Shown: positions 41,096 through 48,538 of the stretch, in pieces
Position numbering within the stretch: the first letter of the stretch is position 1
How the letters are laid out: every line of letters begins with the position of its first letter
Assembly (NCBI GenBank): GCA_905182415.1
Contig: CAJJBK010000002.1
Span: forward strand, 124,001-188,000
Source of the DNA: an uncultured Woeseiaceae bacterium
Lineage (GTDB): Bacteria; Pseudomonadota; Gammaproteobacteria; Steroidobacterales; Woeseiaceae
Length of the DNA: 64,000 bases
Direction: 5' to 3'
Translations under genes and position numbers: made by a program
Notes under the pieces: model-generated
Databases searched by the model: none
What the model was told of the DNA's origin: nothing
What the model saw: only the letters and a program-made list of their open reading frames with translations

Positions 41096-42766
41096 ATTCA
41101 TGATCTTAATACGGTAAATTTTATCGAAATTTTCAGACAAATCCTCACATCTATTAACAGTGTTCTCTGGAATGAGACTTGGATTTTCATCATTGCTGGA
41201 ACAGGACTTGTCTTTACTATCTGGTCGGGTTTTGCACAATATCGGATAATCCTCGACAGTCCAAAAATTATTCGAGGTGATTTTAGCAAGCCAAATGACC
41301 ATGGTGTTATAACTCATTTTCAAGCCCTTACTGCAGCTTTATCTGGCACTTTAGGCCTCGGTAACATCAGTGGCGTTGCTTTGGCGATAACTTTAGGTGG
41401 TCCAGGAGCTATATTTTGGATGTGGATTGTCGGGTTTCTAGGTATGTCTATAAAATTAATTGAAGTCACTTTATCCATGCTTTATCGAGATACGAAAGAT
41501 CCAGATAATCCTCATGGCGGTCCAATGTGGGTAGCAGAAAAAGCTTTTAAAAAAAGTTTTCCAGAGATGGCTTATGCAGGAAAAATTTTAGGTGTTGTTT
41601 TCTCAATCAGTGTCATAGCTTCTGCTATAACCGGTGGAAATATGTTCCAAGCATGGAGTGTTGCTGATATTACTTATGAATATTTTGGTCTAGAAGGATG
41701 GATCACTGGCGCACTACTGTCTCTTATAGTTGGTACCGTGATTATTGGAGGAATTAAAAGGATTGGGGCAATTACTGCAACGATCGTTCCATTAATGGTA
41801 TGCCTTTATTTATTTGCAGGCTCTTATATTCTATTTATCCATTTTAATGAGATACCAAATTTATTTAGATTGATCATTGCCTCAGCATTTAATGAGACTC
41901 AAGCAACTGGGGCATTTATTGGAGGTACCGCTATTTCTGCTTTTATGTTTGGTATGAAGCGAGCTGTGTTCTCAAATGAGGCCGGCCAAGGATCCTCAGC
42001 AATTGCACATTCCGCAGTAAAAACAAATGAGCCCGTCCGTGAAGGTTTGGTTGCAGGTCTAGAGCCATTAATAGACACACTGGTGGTATGTACTTTCACT
42101 GCATTGATCATTTTATCTACAGGAATCTGGAATCGTGCACCGGATATAATGTTTGAACAATTACCGAATATTAATAAACAATCTGATCATTGGTCATTCA
42201 CAAATACAAAATACATTGGGGATTCAGGCAAAGTTGGGGACCCTGTGATCATGCTAGTTGAAGCATCTGCAAATAAACAAACAGGCCAAAATATTCATAA
42301 AATAGCAGGTATTATTACAATAAATCAGAACGACCTAGAAATAGAATGGGGTTCATTTACTTCAAATATCCCACCAAGAATATATCTGGAAGGTTATTTT
42401 TATGATTATGTAGGTGCCACTTTAACGGCAAAAGCTTTTGACACTGTTGGTATAGGTTTAGGTAAGTGGTTAATCACCATTGCGTCTTGGTTTTTTGCGA
42501 TCTCAACCATAATGGCTTGGGGTTATTACGGTGAACAAGGAATAATTTATATCTTTGGTAAAAAAGGCATTAATTCGTTCAGATTGATTTACTGTTTATT
42601 AATATTTGTTTCTACATTGGGATTCATAGAAACCAGTATTGATTTGGATAATTTAAGTGGTATAGGTTTAGGTATCATAGTTTATGCAAATCTACCGATT
42701 TGTTGGATATTTGGATATCAAGCAATTAAAGCATACAAACAATATGTTACAAAAAATACAACTTGA
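41096..42766 (+). CDS. Sodium:alanine symporter family protein (AGCS), no canonical start codon
   Basis: The frame is open from 41096, right after the thiolase TAG, to 42766 (556 residues). Upstream of TTG 41381 there is no ATG, GTG or TTG, yet the translation there is plainly AGCS N-terminus: 'SINSVLWNETWIFIIAGTGL', 'FTIWSGFAQYR' and the signature 'ALSGTLGLGNISGVALAI' that continues into 'GGPGAIFWMWIVGFLGM'. The likeliest start is ATT 41096, 7 nt after a GGA (41086-41088). A polar insert of about 90 residues ('KQSDHWSFTNTKYIG' to 'LEGYFYDYVG') lies between late helices, presumably extracytoplasmic. It imports small neutral amino acids with Na+; the substrate is unproven. Confidence 0.8.
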   Translation: MHDLNTVNFIEIFRQILTSINSVLWNETWIFIIAGTGLVFTIWSGFAQYRIILDSPKIIRGDFSKPNDHGVITHFQALTAALSGTLGLGNISGVALAITLGGPGAIFWMWIVGFLGMSIKLIEVTLSMLYRDTKDPDNPHGGPMWVAEKAFKKSFPEMAYAGKILGVVFSISVIASAITGGNMFQAWSVADITYEYFGLEGWITGALLSLIVGTVIIGGIKRIGAITATIVPLMVCLYLFAGSYILFIHFNEIPNLFRLIIASAFNETQATGAFIGGTAISAFMFGMKRAVFSNEAGQGSSAIAHSAVKTNEPVREGLVAGLEPLIDTLVVCTFTALIILSTGIWNRAPDIMFEQLPNINKQSDHWSFTNTKYIGDSGKVGDPVIMLVEASANKQTGQNIHKIAGIITINQNDLEIEWGSFTSNIPPRIYLEGYFYDYVGATLTAKAFDTVGIGLGKWLITIASWFFAISTIMAWGYYGEQGIIYIFGKKGINSFRLIYCLLIFVSTLGFIETSIDLDNLSGIGLGIIVYANLPICWIFGYQAIKAYKQYVTKNTT

Positions 42767-42836
42767 TAAAATCTTAATTAGATCTATTGTGCTAAATTAA
42801 AATAAATGCATTTAAATTTGAAAATAGAAGATACTA

Positions 42837-43976
42837 ATGTCACGTTATAATTCAAAACCACAATACAAACATGGCGACAATGATGCTGTCGGGGTTTTGA
42901 TGGTTAATCTTGGTACACCTGAAAAACCAACAACCAATTCAGTACGAACATACCTCAGGGAATTCTTATCAGATCCGCGTGTTATCGAAATACCAAAAAT
43001 TCTCTGGTTAATAATATTATACCTCTTTATTTTACCTTTAAGACCGTCTAAATCTGCCGAAGCCTATAAAAAAATATGGACAAAAAAAGGGTCGCCTCTA
43101 CTTTTTAATTCTTTAGATATTGCAAAAAAAACAAAATTAAATCTTAATAAAAGTAATAATAAAAATATTCATGTAGAACTAGCAATGTCATATGGCTCAC
43201 CCTCAATTAATGAGGTTCTAAATGGATTTCATGAAAAATCAATTCGACAAATTCTACTCCTACCTTTATATCCACAATATTCAAGTACCACCACAGGATC
43301 GGTATTTGAAGCCGTATCTAAATCTCTATTCACACGTCGTTGGATTCCTGAATTTAGATTCATCAATCACTACCACAATCTACCTATGTATATTGAAGCA
43401 GTAGCGACCAGTATTGAATCATATTGGGAGGTAAATGGTCGTGGCGAAAAACTACTTTTTTCATTTCATGGCCTACCACAAAAAATGCTTATGGATGGCG
43501 ATCCCTATCATTGTCAGTGTCAAAAAACCGGTAGATTAATAGCTGAAAAACTATCGCTTAAAGACGAAGAATGGTTTATCAGTTTTCAATCTAGACTAGG
43601 TCGAGCAAAATGGCTTGAACCCTACACTGACGAAACCCTGATTAATTGGGGAAAAGAAAAAAAAGGGACAATAGATGTTGTTTGTCCTGGGTTTGCTGCG
43701 GACTGTTTAGAAACACTTGAAGAAATCGCAATGCAAAATAATGAATTTTATGTGGAAGCTGGAGGTGAATCGTTGCGCTATATCCCCGCATTAAATTCCC
43801 AACAAAGTCATATTTCCTTTTTAAGTGAATTAATTAATGAAAATATATCAGACTGGTTAAAAAATGATGCCCTTAAAAATTCAGATGCACATGATCTTGA
43901 ACTTCAAAAATCATGTCAAAGAGCAGCTCAAAAAGGCGCTAAAAATTTATTAGGTATTAATCAATCTGATTCTTAA
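42837..43976 (+). CDS. hemH: Ferrochelatase
   Basis: A 379-residue enzyme inserting Fe2+ into protoporphyrin IX, the last step of haem synthesis. Visible motifs: 'GVLMVNLGTPEKPTTNSVRT', 'YLREFLSDPRVIEIP', 'LLLPLYPQYSSTTTGSVFEA', metal-site His in 'LLFSFHGLPQKM', and 'VVCPGFAADCLETLEEIAMQ'. The C-terminal tail carries only a few Cys, so a 2Fe-2S cluster is not evident. Its last 20 nt overlap the convergent exonuclease gene. Confidence 0.95.
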   Translation: MSRYNSKPQYKHGDNDAVGVLMVNLGTPEKPTTNSVRTYLREFLSDPRVIEIPKILWLIILYLFILPLRPSKSAEAYKKIWTKKGSPLLFNSLDIAKKTKLNLNKSNNKNIHVELAMSYGSPSINEVLNGFHEKSIRQILLLPLYPQYSSTTTGSVFEAVSKSLFTRRWIPEFRFINHYHNLPMYIEAVATSIESYWEVNGRGEKLLFSFHGLPQKMLMDGDPYHCQCQKTGRLIAEKLSLKDEEWFISFQSRLGRAKWLEPYTDETLINWGKEKKGTIDVVCPGFAADCLETLEEIAMQNNEFYVEAGGESLRYIPALNSQQSHISFLSELINENISDWLKNDALKNSDAHDLELQKSCQRAAQKGAKNLLGINQSDS

Positions 43977-44844
43977 TTCTTTCTGCTTGCCTTCTAAGAG
44001 CTGTACCAATACCAAGTTGATCATACATTGCATTAATACCTTCGATATCTGGAGTCGATGGCTTAAGATCAATATGTTTACTTTCAAATGGCGCATGACA
44101 ATCAATTCCTGTTAATTTTCTTGCCAAAACTGCAGCTCCTTCATGCTGCTCAAGTTTTTTACCTAAAGTTTTAGCACCTCTAATATCAACTTTATCAATT
44201 ACAGATAAGTTGGCATATATTTCCGGTAGATCTTTAAAGTAACTTAATAATGCTATTGCTGTCTTTTTCCCTACTCCTGGCACACCCGGAATATTATCAA
44301 CACTGTCTCCAGCCAAGGCTAAAAAGTCAGCAACTTGCTCAGGCCATACACCAAAAACATCGGGTATCTTCTGATAATTAATTTTCCCTTTGCCGGCATA
44401 ATCCCAAAAAATATCATCCTTACCCACCAATTGAGCCAAATCTTTATCACGCGTCACTATAGTCGATGAGCACCCATTCTCTCTTCCAATTCGTGTCAAA
44501 GTACCGATTAAATCATCAGCTTCATAGCGAGGATGACTCCAATTCATTAATCCTAATAATTTAACAAATTCTCGACACTGGATAAATTGCTTTTTTAACT
44601 CGGGGGGGGCTGGCTCTCGATTTGCTTTATAGGGCGGGTATATTTCTGAACGAAAAGAAGGGCCTTGGCCATCATCAAATAAAACTGCAATATATTTTGG
44701 ATTTATTTGCTCCATAAAATCACCGATAAAACGACAAAATCCATAAAAAGCATTTATTGGATTCCCTTCATTATCCACTATATCTTCCGGCATAGAATAG
44801 TGAGCTCGAAAAATATAAACGCTGGCATCAATTAAATATTGCAT
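43957..44844 (-). CDS. 5'-3' exonuclease (Pol I N-terminal-like, flap nuclease family)
   Basis: A 295-residue stand-alone flap/5' nuclease. Acidic metal ligands occur in 'YLIDASVYIFRAHYSMP', 'IAVLFDDGQGPSFRSEIYPP', 'RYEADDLIGTLTRIG' and 'TIVTRDKDLAQLVG'. The helix-hairpin-helix 'GDSVDNIPGVPGVGKKTAIA' binds DNA. It is longer than E. coli Xni/ExoIX (251) and has the complete set of acidic residues, resembling the Pol I N-terminal domain. Such stand-alone nucleases process RNA primers and flaps. An HNH nuclease gene lies directly upstream on the same strand (26-nt gap), so the pair is probably co-transcribed. Confidence 0.85.
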   Translation of the reverse strand: MQYLIDASVYIFRAHYSMPEDIVDNEGNPINAFYGFCRFIGDFMEQINPKYIAVLFDDGQGPSFRSEIYPPYKANREPAPPELKKQFIQCREFVKLLGLMNWSHPRYEADDLIGTLTRIGRENGCSSTIVTRDKDLAQLVGKDDIFWDYAGKGKINYQKIPDVFGVWPEQVADFLALAGDSVDNIPGVPGVGKKTAIALLSYFKDLPEIYANLSVIDKVDIRGAKTLGKKLEQHEGAAVLARKLTGIDCHAPFESKHIDLKPSTPDIEGINAMYDQLGIGTALRRQAERIKNQID

Positions 44845-44870
44845 ATTATTTTTTTATTTTCCTAGTGCTA

Positions 44871-45512
44871 TTAAATATTTTCATTTACTACAGACTGATT
44901 TAAATAACTTTTAATTCGAGTATGCAATGGACTAGATCTTGGCATATGAGCCAGTAGAAATTGCATTTGGTCAGCCAATACCTGTCTTCCTTTTAAATAA
45001 ATATATTCTGCGTATGTGGGTGTAAATGGAACTGCGATCAACTTCATCTTAGCTTCTTCTGGTGTTTTTCCGCCCTTATGATTATTACAACGACGACATG
45101 CGGTTGCTACATTGGTCCATAAATCAAGTCCACCTTTTGATAGCGGTGTAATGTGATCCCTAGTCAATAAATCAACCTCAAAGTGAAGACCACAATATAA
45201 ACAAATTTCAGCATCACGCTTAAATAGAGTCCGATTATTCAATGGCGGCATGTATTTATCTCTAGTAAAAGACAGTCCTTTACTGCGAGTTCGTGTTGAA
45301 ATTATAGAATTAACATCAATTGAGCTACGGATACCAGTTACAGCCGAATAGCCACCATGAACAGTATATAACCTAGAACCAGATGAATACGCAACCTGCT
45401 TAGTGTGATAGAGCCTGATTGCTTCTCTATAATCAATCCATTCTAATGGCATGCCAGCAACATCCGTTCTAAGGACTTGTTGGTTAAGATCGCTTGATAC
45501 ACCCAGCAACAT
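44871..45512 (-). CDS. HNH endonuclease
   Basis: A 213-residue protein with a C-terminal HNH domain. 'AEICLYCGLHFEVDLLTRDH' supplies the first CxxC and the HNH Asp-His, followed by 'ITPLSKGGLDLWTNVATACR' and 'RCNNHKGGKTPEEA' with the second CxxC and Asn-His. The zinc-bound beta-beta-alpha metal fold is thus complete. The N-terminal 80 residues have no recognised domain. Free-standing HNH proteins of this group (COG1403) are common in proteobacterial chromosomes, and their biological target is unknown. There is no restriction, toxin or intron context. Confidence 0.85.
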   Translation of the reverse strand: MLLGVSSDLNQQVLRTDVAGMPLEWIDYREAIRLYHTKQVAYSSGSRLYTVHGGYSAVTGIRSSIDVNSIISTRTRSKGLSFTRDKYMPPLNNRTLFKRDAEICLYCGLHFEVDLLTRDHITPLSKGGLDLWTNVATACRRCNNHKGGKTPEEAKMKLIAVPFTPTYAEYIYLKGRQVLADQMQFLLAHMPRSSPLHTRIKSYLNQSVVNENI

Positions 45513-45640
45513 TTATTTATTCTTACATATCATACTGATACCTATAAACTAATAAAATATAAACCGAAAAAAAGAGGTTCCGAATTATTGACTGTTATGT
45601 CATGATAAAATTGAAAAAAATAATTTTTTCGACAAATAAC

Positions 45641-45660
45641 AATATACCTAAATATACCTA
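45641..45660 (+). repeat. 10-bp tandem direct repeat upstream of the pnt operon
   Basis: AATATACCTA occurs twice in direct succession, 44 nt before the pntAA start. A 7-bp inverted repeat (GAAAAAA / TTTTTTC, 45613-45630) lies just upstream. Together they could be a regulatory region or chance in AT-rich DNA. Confidence 0.4.
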
Positions 45661-45704
45661 AGAATGATTTATTTTCTCAACAATAATAAATATGGAGAAA
45701 GACG

Positions 45705-46835
45705 ATGTCACTAACCATTGGCGTATTAAAAGAAAGTGCCATAGAGGAGACACGTGTTGCCTTAACTCCTGAAATTGCAAAAAAACTCATTCAGTTGAAT
45801 GCCACTATTGTCATGGAAGAAGGTGCGGGAGAGCTCTCAAATCACCTTGATGAGGAATATGAGGGGGTAGAGTTTTGTGATGCACAAAGCGTTCTCAAAA
45901 AAGCAAATTTATTGTTGACGGTACAACCAATTACCAAGGAACAATCCAATCAACTTGGTCAAGGATCATGTGTTGTTGGTATGATTTTTGGTCATTTAAA
46001 TAAAGAAGTTGTTTATTCTCTAAAGGAGAAAAATCACACCAGTTTTGCTATGGAATTAATGCCAAGAATTTCAAGAGCTCAAAGTATGGACGTGCTGTCC
46101 TCGCAAGCGGCGGCGGCAGGATATCAGTCAGTTTTAATCGCTGCAACTACACTTGATAAATTCTTCCCAATGCTAACAACGGCAGCCGGTACCATCAGAC
46201 CGGCACAAATCCTAATTATTGGTGCCGGGGTTGCTGGTTTACAAGCAATTGCTACCGCCAAAAGACTTGGTGCTATTGTTAAGGGTTATGATGTAAGAAG
46301 TGCAACAAAAGAACAAATTGAATCTCTGGGAGCTAAATTCGTCGATACGGGTGTATCAGCCGATGGCGAAGGTGGTTATGCCAGGGAATTAACCAAAGAA
46401 GAAAAATCGTCTCAGCAAGCAGCACTTGAAAAAGAAATTGCTAATAGTGATGTAGTTATTTCTACTGCCGCCATTCCCGGAAAACCAGCTCCTAAAATAA
46501 TCAGAGCTGAGGCTGTGAGAGCTATGAAACCAGGTGCCGTTATTATAGACCTTGCGGCAGAAACGGGAGGTAATTGTGAGCTAACCCAAGCCGGTAAAAC
46601 AATTATCGAAAATAAAGTTAAAATCGTAGGACCAATTAATCTGGCAGCATCACTAGGAAAGCATGCCAGTGAAATGTATTCGAGAAATTTGTTTAACTTT
46701 ATAGCGCCAGCAATTAATGATGGTGAATTGAAAATTGACTGGGAGGATGAGGTTTTTAGCTTATCTAATCTCACCCGCGATGGAAAAATAATTCATGCTT
46801 CCTCCAAAGAAGCAATTGAGGGAGGTTCAAAATAA
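45705..46835 (+). CDS. pntAA: NAD(P) transhydrogenase alpha subunit, part 1
   Basis: A 376-residue soluble NAD(H)-binding domain (dI) of the proton-translocating transhydrogenase. The N-terminal 'VLKESAIEETRVALTPEIAK', 'PRISRAQSMDVLSSQAAAAG' and the Rossmann motif 'ILIIGAGVAGLQAIATAKRL' followed by 'AIVKGYDVRSATKEQIESLG' are diagnostic. It lacks the membrane region, which is encoded separately next door, the three-gene arrangement known from Rhodospirillum. GGAG (45693-45696) precedes the ATG. Its TAA shares a base with the next ATG (TAATG). Confidence 0.95.
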   Translation: MSLTIGVLKESAIEETRVALTPEIAKKLIQLNATIVMEEGAGELSNHLDEEYEGVEFCDAQSVLKKANLLLTVQPITKEQSNQLGQGSCVVGMIFGHLNKEVVYSLKEKNHTSFAMELMPRISRAQSMDVLSSQAAAAGYQSVLIAATTLDKFFPMLTTAAGTIRPAQILIIGAGVAGLQAIATAKRLGAIVKGYDVRSATKEQIESLGAKFVDTGVSADGEGGYARELTKEEKSSQQAALEKEIANSDVVISTAAIPGKPAPKIIRAEAVRAMKPGAVIIDLAAETGGNCELTQAGKTIIENKVKIVGPINLAASLGKHASEMYSRNLFNFIAPAINDGELKIDWEDEVFSLSNLTRDGKIIHASSKEAIEGGSK

Positions 46836-47143
46836 TGGATCAAATTATACAGATTGACGGATTCATAGCGCTCTATATATTTATGCTAGCGGGTTTTGTC
46901 GGACACGAGATTATTGGAAAAGTACCAGCAATCTTACATACCCCGCTTATGTCTGGTTCAAATTTTATTCATGGAATCGTCCTAGTTGGTGCCATGGTTG
47001 CACTTGGTCGTGCCGTTACCCCATTAGAACAAACAATTGGTTTCATCGGAGTATTTCTTGGCGCGGGTAATGCTGTCGGTGGATATGTCGTTACAGAAAG
47101 AATGCTAGAGATGTTCAAACGTAGTAAGGATAAAAAATCATGA
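46835..47143 (+). CDS. pntAB: NAD(P) transhydrogenase alpha subunit, part 2 (membrane)
   Basis: A 102-residue membrane protein with three hydrophobic helices and the family segment 'FVGHEIIGKVPAILHTPLMS' followed by 'GSNFIHGIVLVGA'. It forms part of the dII proton channel with PntB. It starts one base inside the preceding stop (TAATG) and ends in a 4-nt overlap with pntB (ATGA), so the three subunits are tightly coupled. Confidence 0.95.
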   Translation: MDQIIQIDGFIALYIFMLAGFVGHEIIGKVPAILHTPLMSGSNFIHGIVLVGAMVALGRAVTPLEQTIGFIGVFLGAGNAVGGYVVTERMLEMFKRSKDKKS

Positions 47144-48516
47144 ATATCTTAAATATGGCATTGATAATTGATGTGAGTTATTTTTTAGCTGCTGTTCTTT
47201 TCATTTACGGACTAAAAAGAATGGGCTCACCAATGACTGCCAGAGGCGGTATAGTATGGGCTGGAGCTGGAATGGTTCTCGCAACAGTTGTGACATTCTT
47301 ATTTCCTGGGATGTCTAACTATATCCTCATGATGATTGCAATCGGGCTTGGTGGGATCATCGCTTGGATTAGTGGAAAAAAAGTAGCAATGACCGATATG
47401 CCTCAAATGATTGCACTTTATAATGGAATGGGTGGAGGTGCTGCAGCGGCAATTGCTGCTGTAGAACTTTATGGCGGAAATGACCATGGACTGACATTTG
47501 GGATTTTAGCCGTCTTAGGAGGTTTTATTGGGGCTGTATCTTTTAGTGGAAGTTTGGTCGCATTTGCAAAATTACAGGGTTTTAAAAATACAACTTTAAG
47601 ATTTAAAGGACAACAAGTTCTTAATCTAGTCATACTAGTCAGCACACTAGTTATGGCAGTTATTGTCATTACTCAACCTGATACGGGCAATACCATTTCA
47701 ATATTCTTTGTTCTTGCACTGGCATTGGGCATAACTATGACGGTTCCCATCGGTGGGGCTGACATGCCAGTTGTTATATCCTTATATAATGCTTTTACAG
47801 GTCTAGCAGTAGCTTTTGAAGGTTTTGTGCAGCAAAATCCAGCTATGATTATAGCAGGAACAGTTGTAGGCGCTGCAGGTTCATTACTAACCCAACTAAT
47901 GGCCAAGGCAATGAATAGATCTCTTGCCAATGTGCTCTTCTCCGGATTTGGTGAAACAACTTCAGAAGAAACCGAAATCAATGGTTCAATGAAACCAATT
48001 GATGCCTCGGATGTGGGTGTTATGATGGCATTTGCAAATAAAGTTTTGATTGTACCTGGTTATGGTATGGCGGTAGCTCAAGCCCAACATAAAGTATGGG
48101 AATTAACGCAATTGCTTATTGATAGAGATGTAGATGTAAAATTTGCTATCCATCCTGTTGCAGGAAGGATGCCTGGGCATATGAATGTATTACTAGCAGA
48201 AGCTGGCGTCCCTTATGATATTATTTATGATGAAAATGAAATTAATTCTGAATTCGAATCAGCAGATGTAGCTCTGATCATAGGTGCCAACGATGTTGTT
48301 AATCCAGTGGCACGATCAGATCCATCCAGCCCCATTTATGGAATGCCAATTTTAAATGCTGATTATGCTAAGAATGTAATTGTAATCAAACGAGGTCAGG
48401 GAGCTGGTTTCTCGGGCATCGAAAATGCACTTTTCTTTTTGGATCAAACAAGAATGCTTTATGGCGATGGTCAAAAAATGGCGTCTGAATTAATTCAAGC
48501 TGTTAAATCATTATAA
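47140..48516 (+). CDS. pntB: NAD(P) transhydrogenase beta subunit
   Basis: A 458-residue protein combining the rest of the membrane channel (about residues 1-260) with the NADP(H)-binding domain dIII. Hallmarks are 'GADMPVVISLYNAFTGLAVA', 'VPGYGMAVAQAQHKVWEL' and 'FAIHPVAGRMPGHMNVLLAE' with 'IGANDVVNPVARSDPSSPIY'. The enzyme uses proton motive force to reduce NADP+ with NADH. Length matches E. coli PntB (462). It is followed directly by priA. Confidence 0.96.
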   Translation: MNILNMALIIDVSYFLAAVLFIYGLKRMGSPMTARGGIVWAGAGMVLATVVTFLFPGMSNYILMMIAIGLGGIIAWISGKKVAMTDMPQMIALYNGMGGGAAAAIAAVELYGGNDHGLTFGILAVLGGFIGAVSFSGSLVAFAKLQGFKNTTLRFKGQQVLNLVILVSTLVMAVIVITQPDTGNTISIFFVLALALGITMTVPIGGADMPVVISLYNAFTGLAVAFEGFVQQNPAMIIAGTVVGAAGSLLTQLMAKAMNRSLANVLFSGFGETTSEETEINGSMKPIDASDVGVMMAFANKVLIVPGYGMAVAQAQHKVWELTQLLIDRDVDVKFAIHPVAGRMPGHMNVLLAEAGVPYDIIYDENEINSEFESADVALIIGANDVVNPVARSDPSSPIYGMPILNADYAKNVIVIKRGQGAGFSGIENALFFLDQTRMLYGDGQKMASELIQAVKSL

Positions 48517-48538
48517 ACCAGCCAGATAGAGAGAAGGG

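Noticed and set aside
43957-45512. Exonuclease plus HNH nuclease pair as a defence module
   Set aside because: Both belong to widespread chromosomal families. There is no methyltransferase, helicase, sensor or mobile-element context, and composition matches the chromosome.
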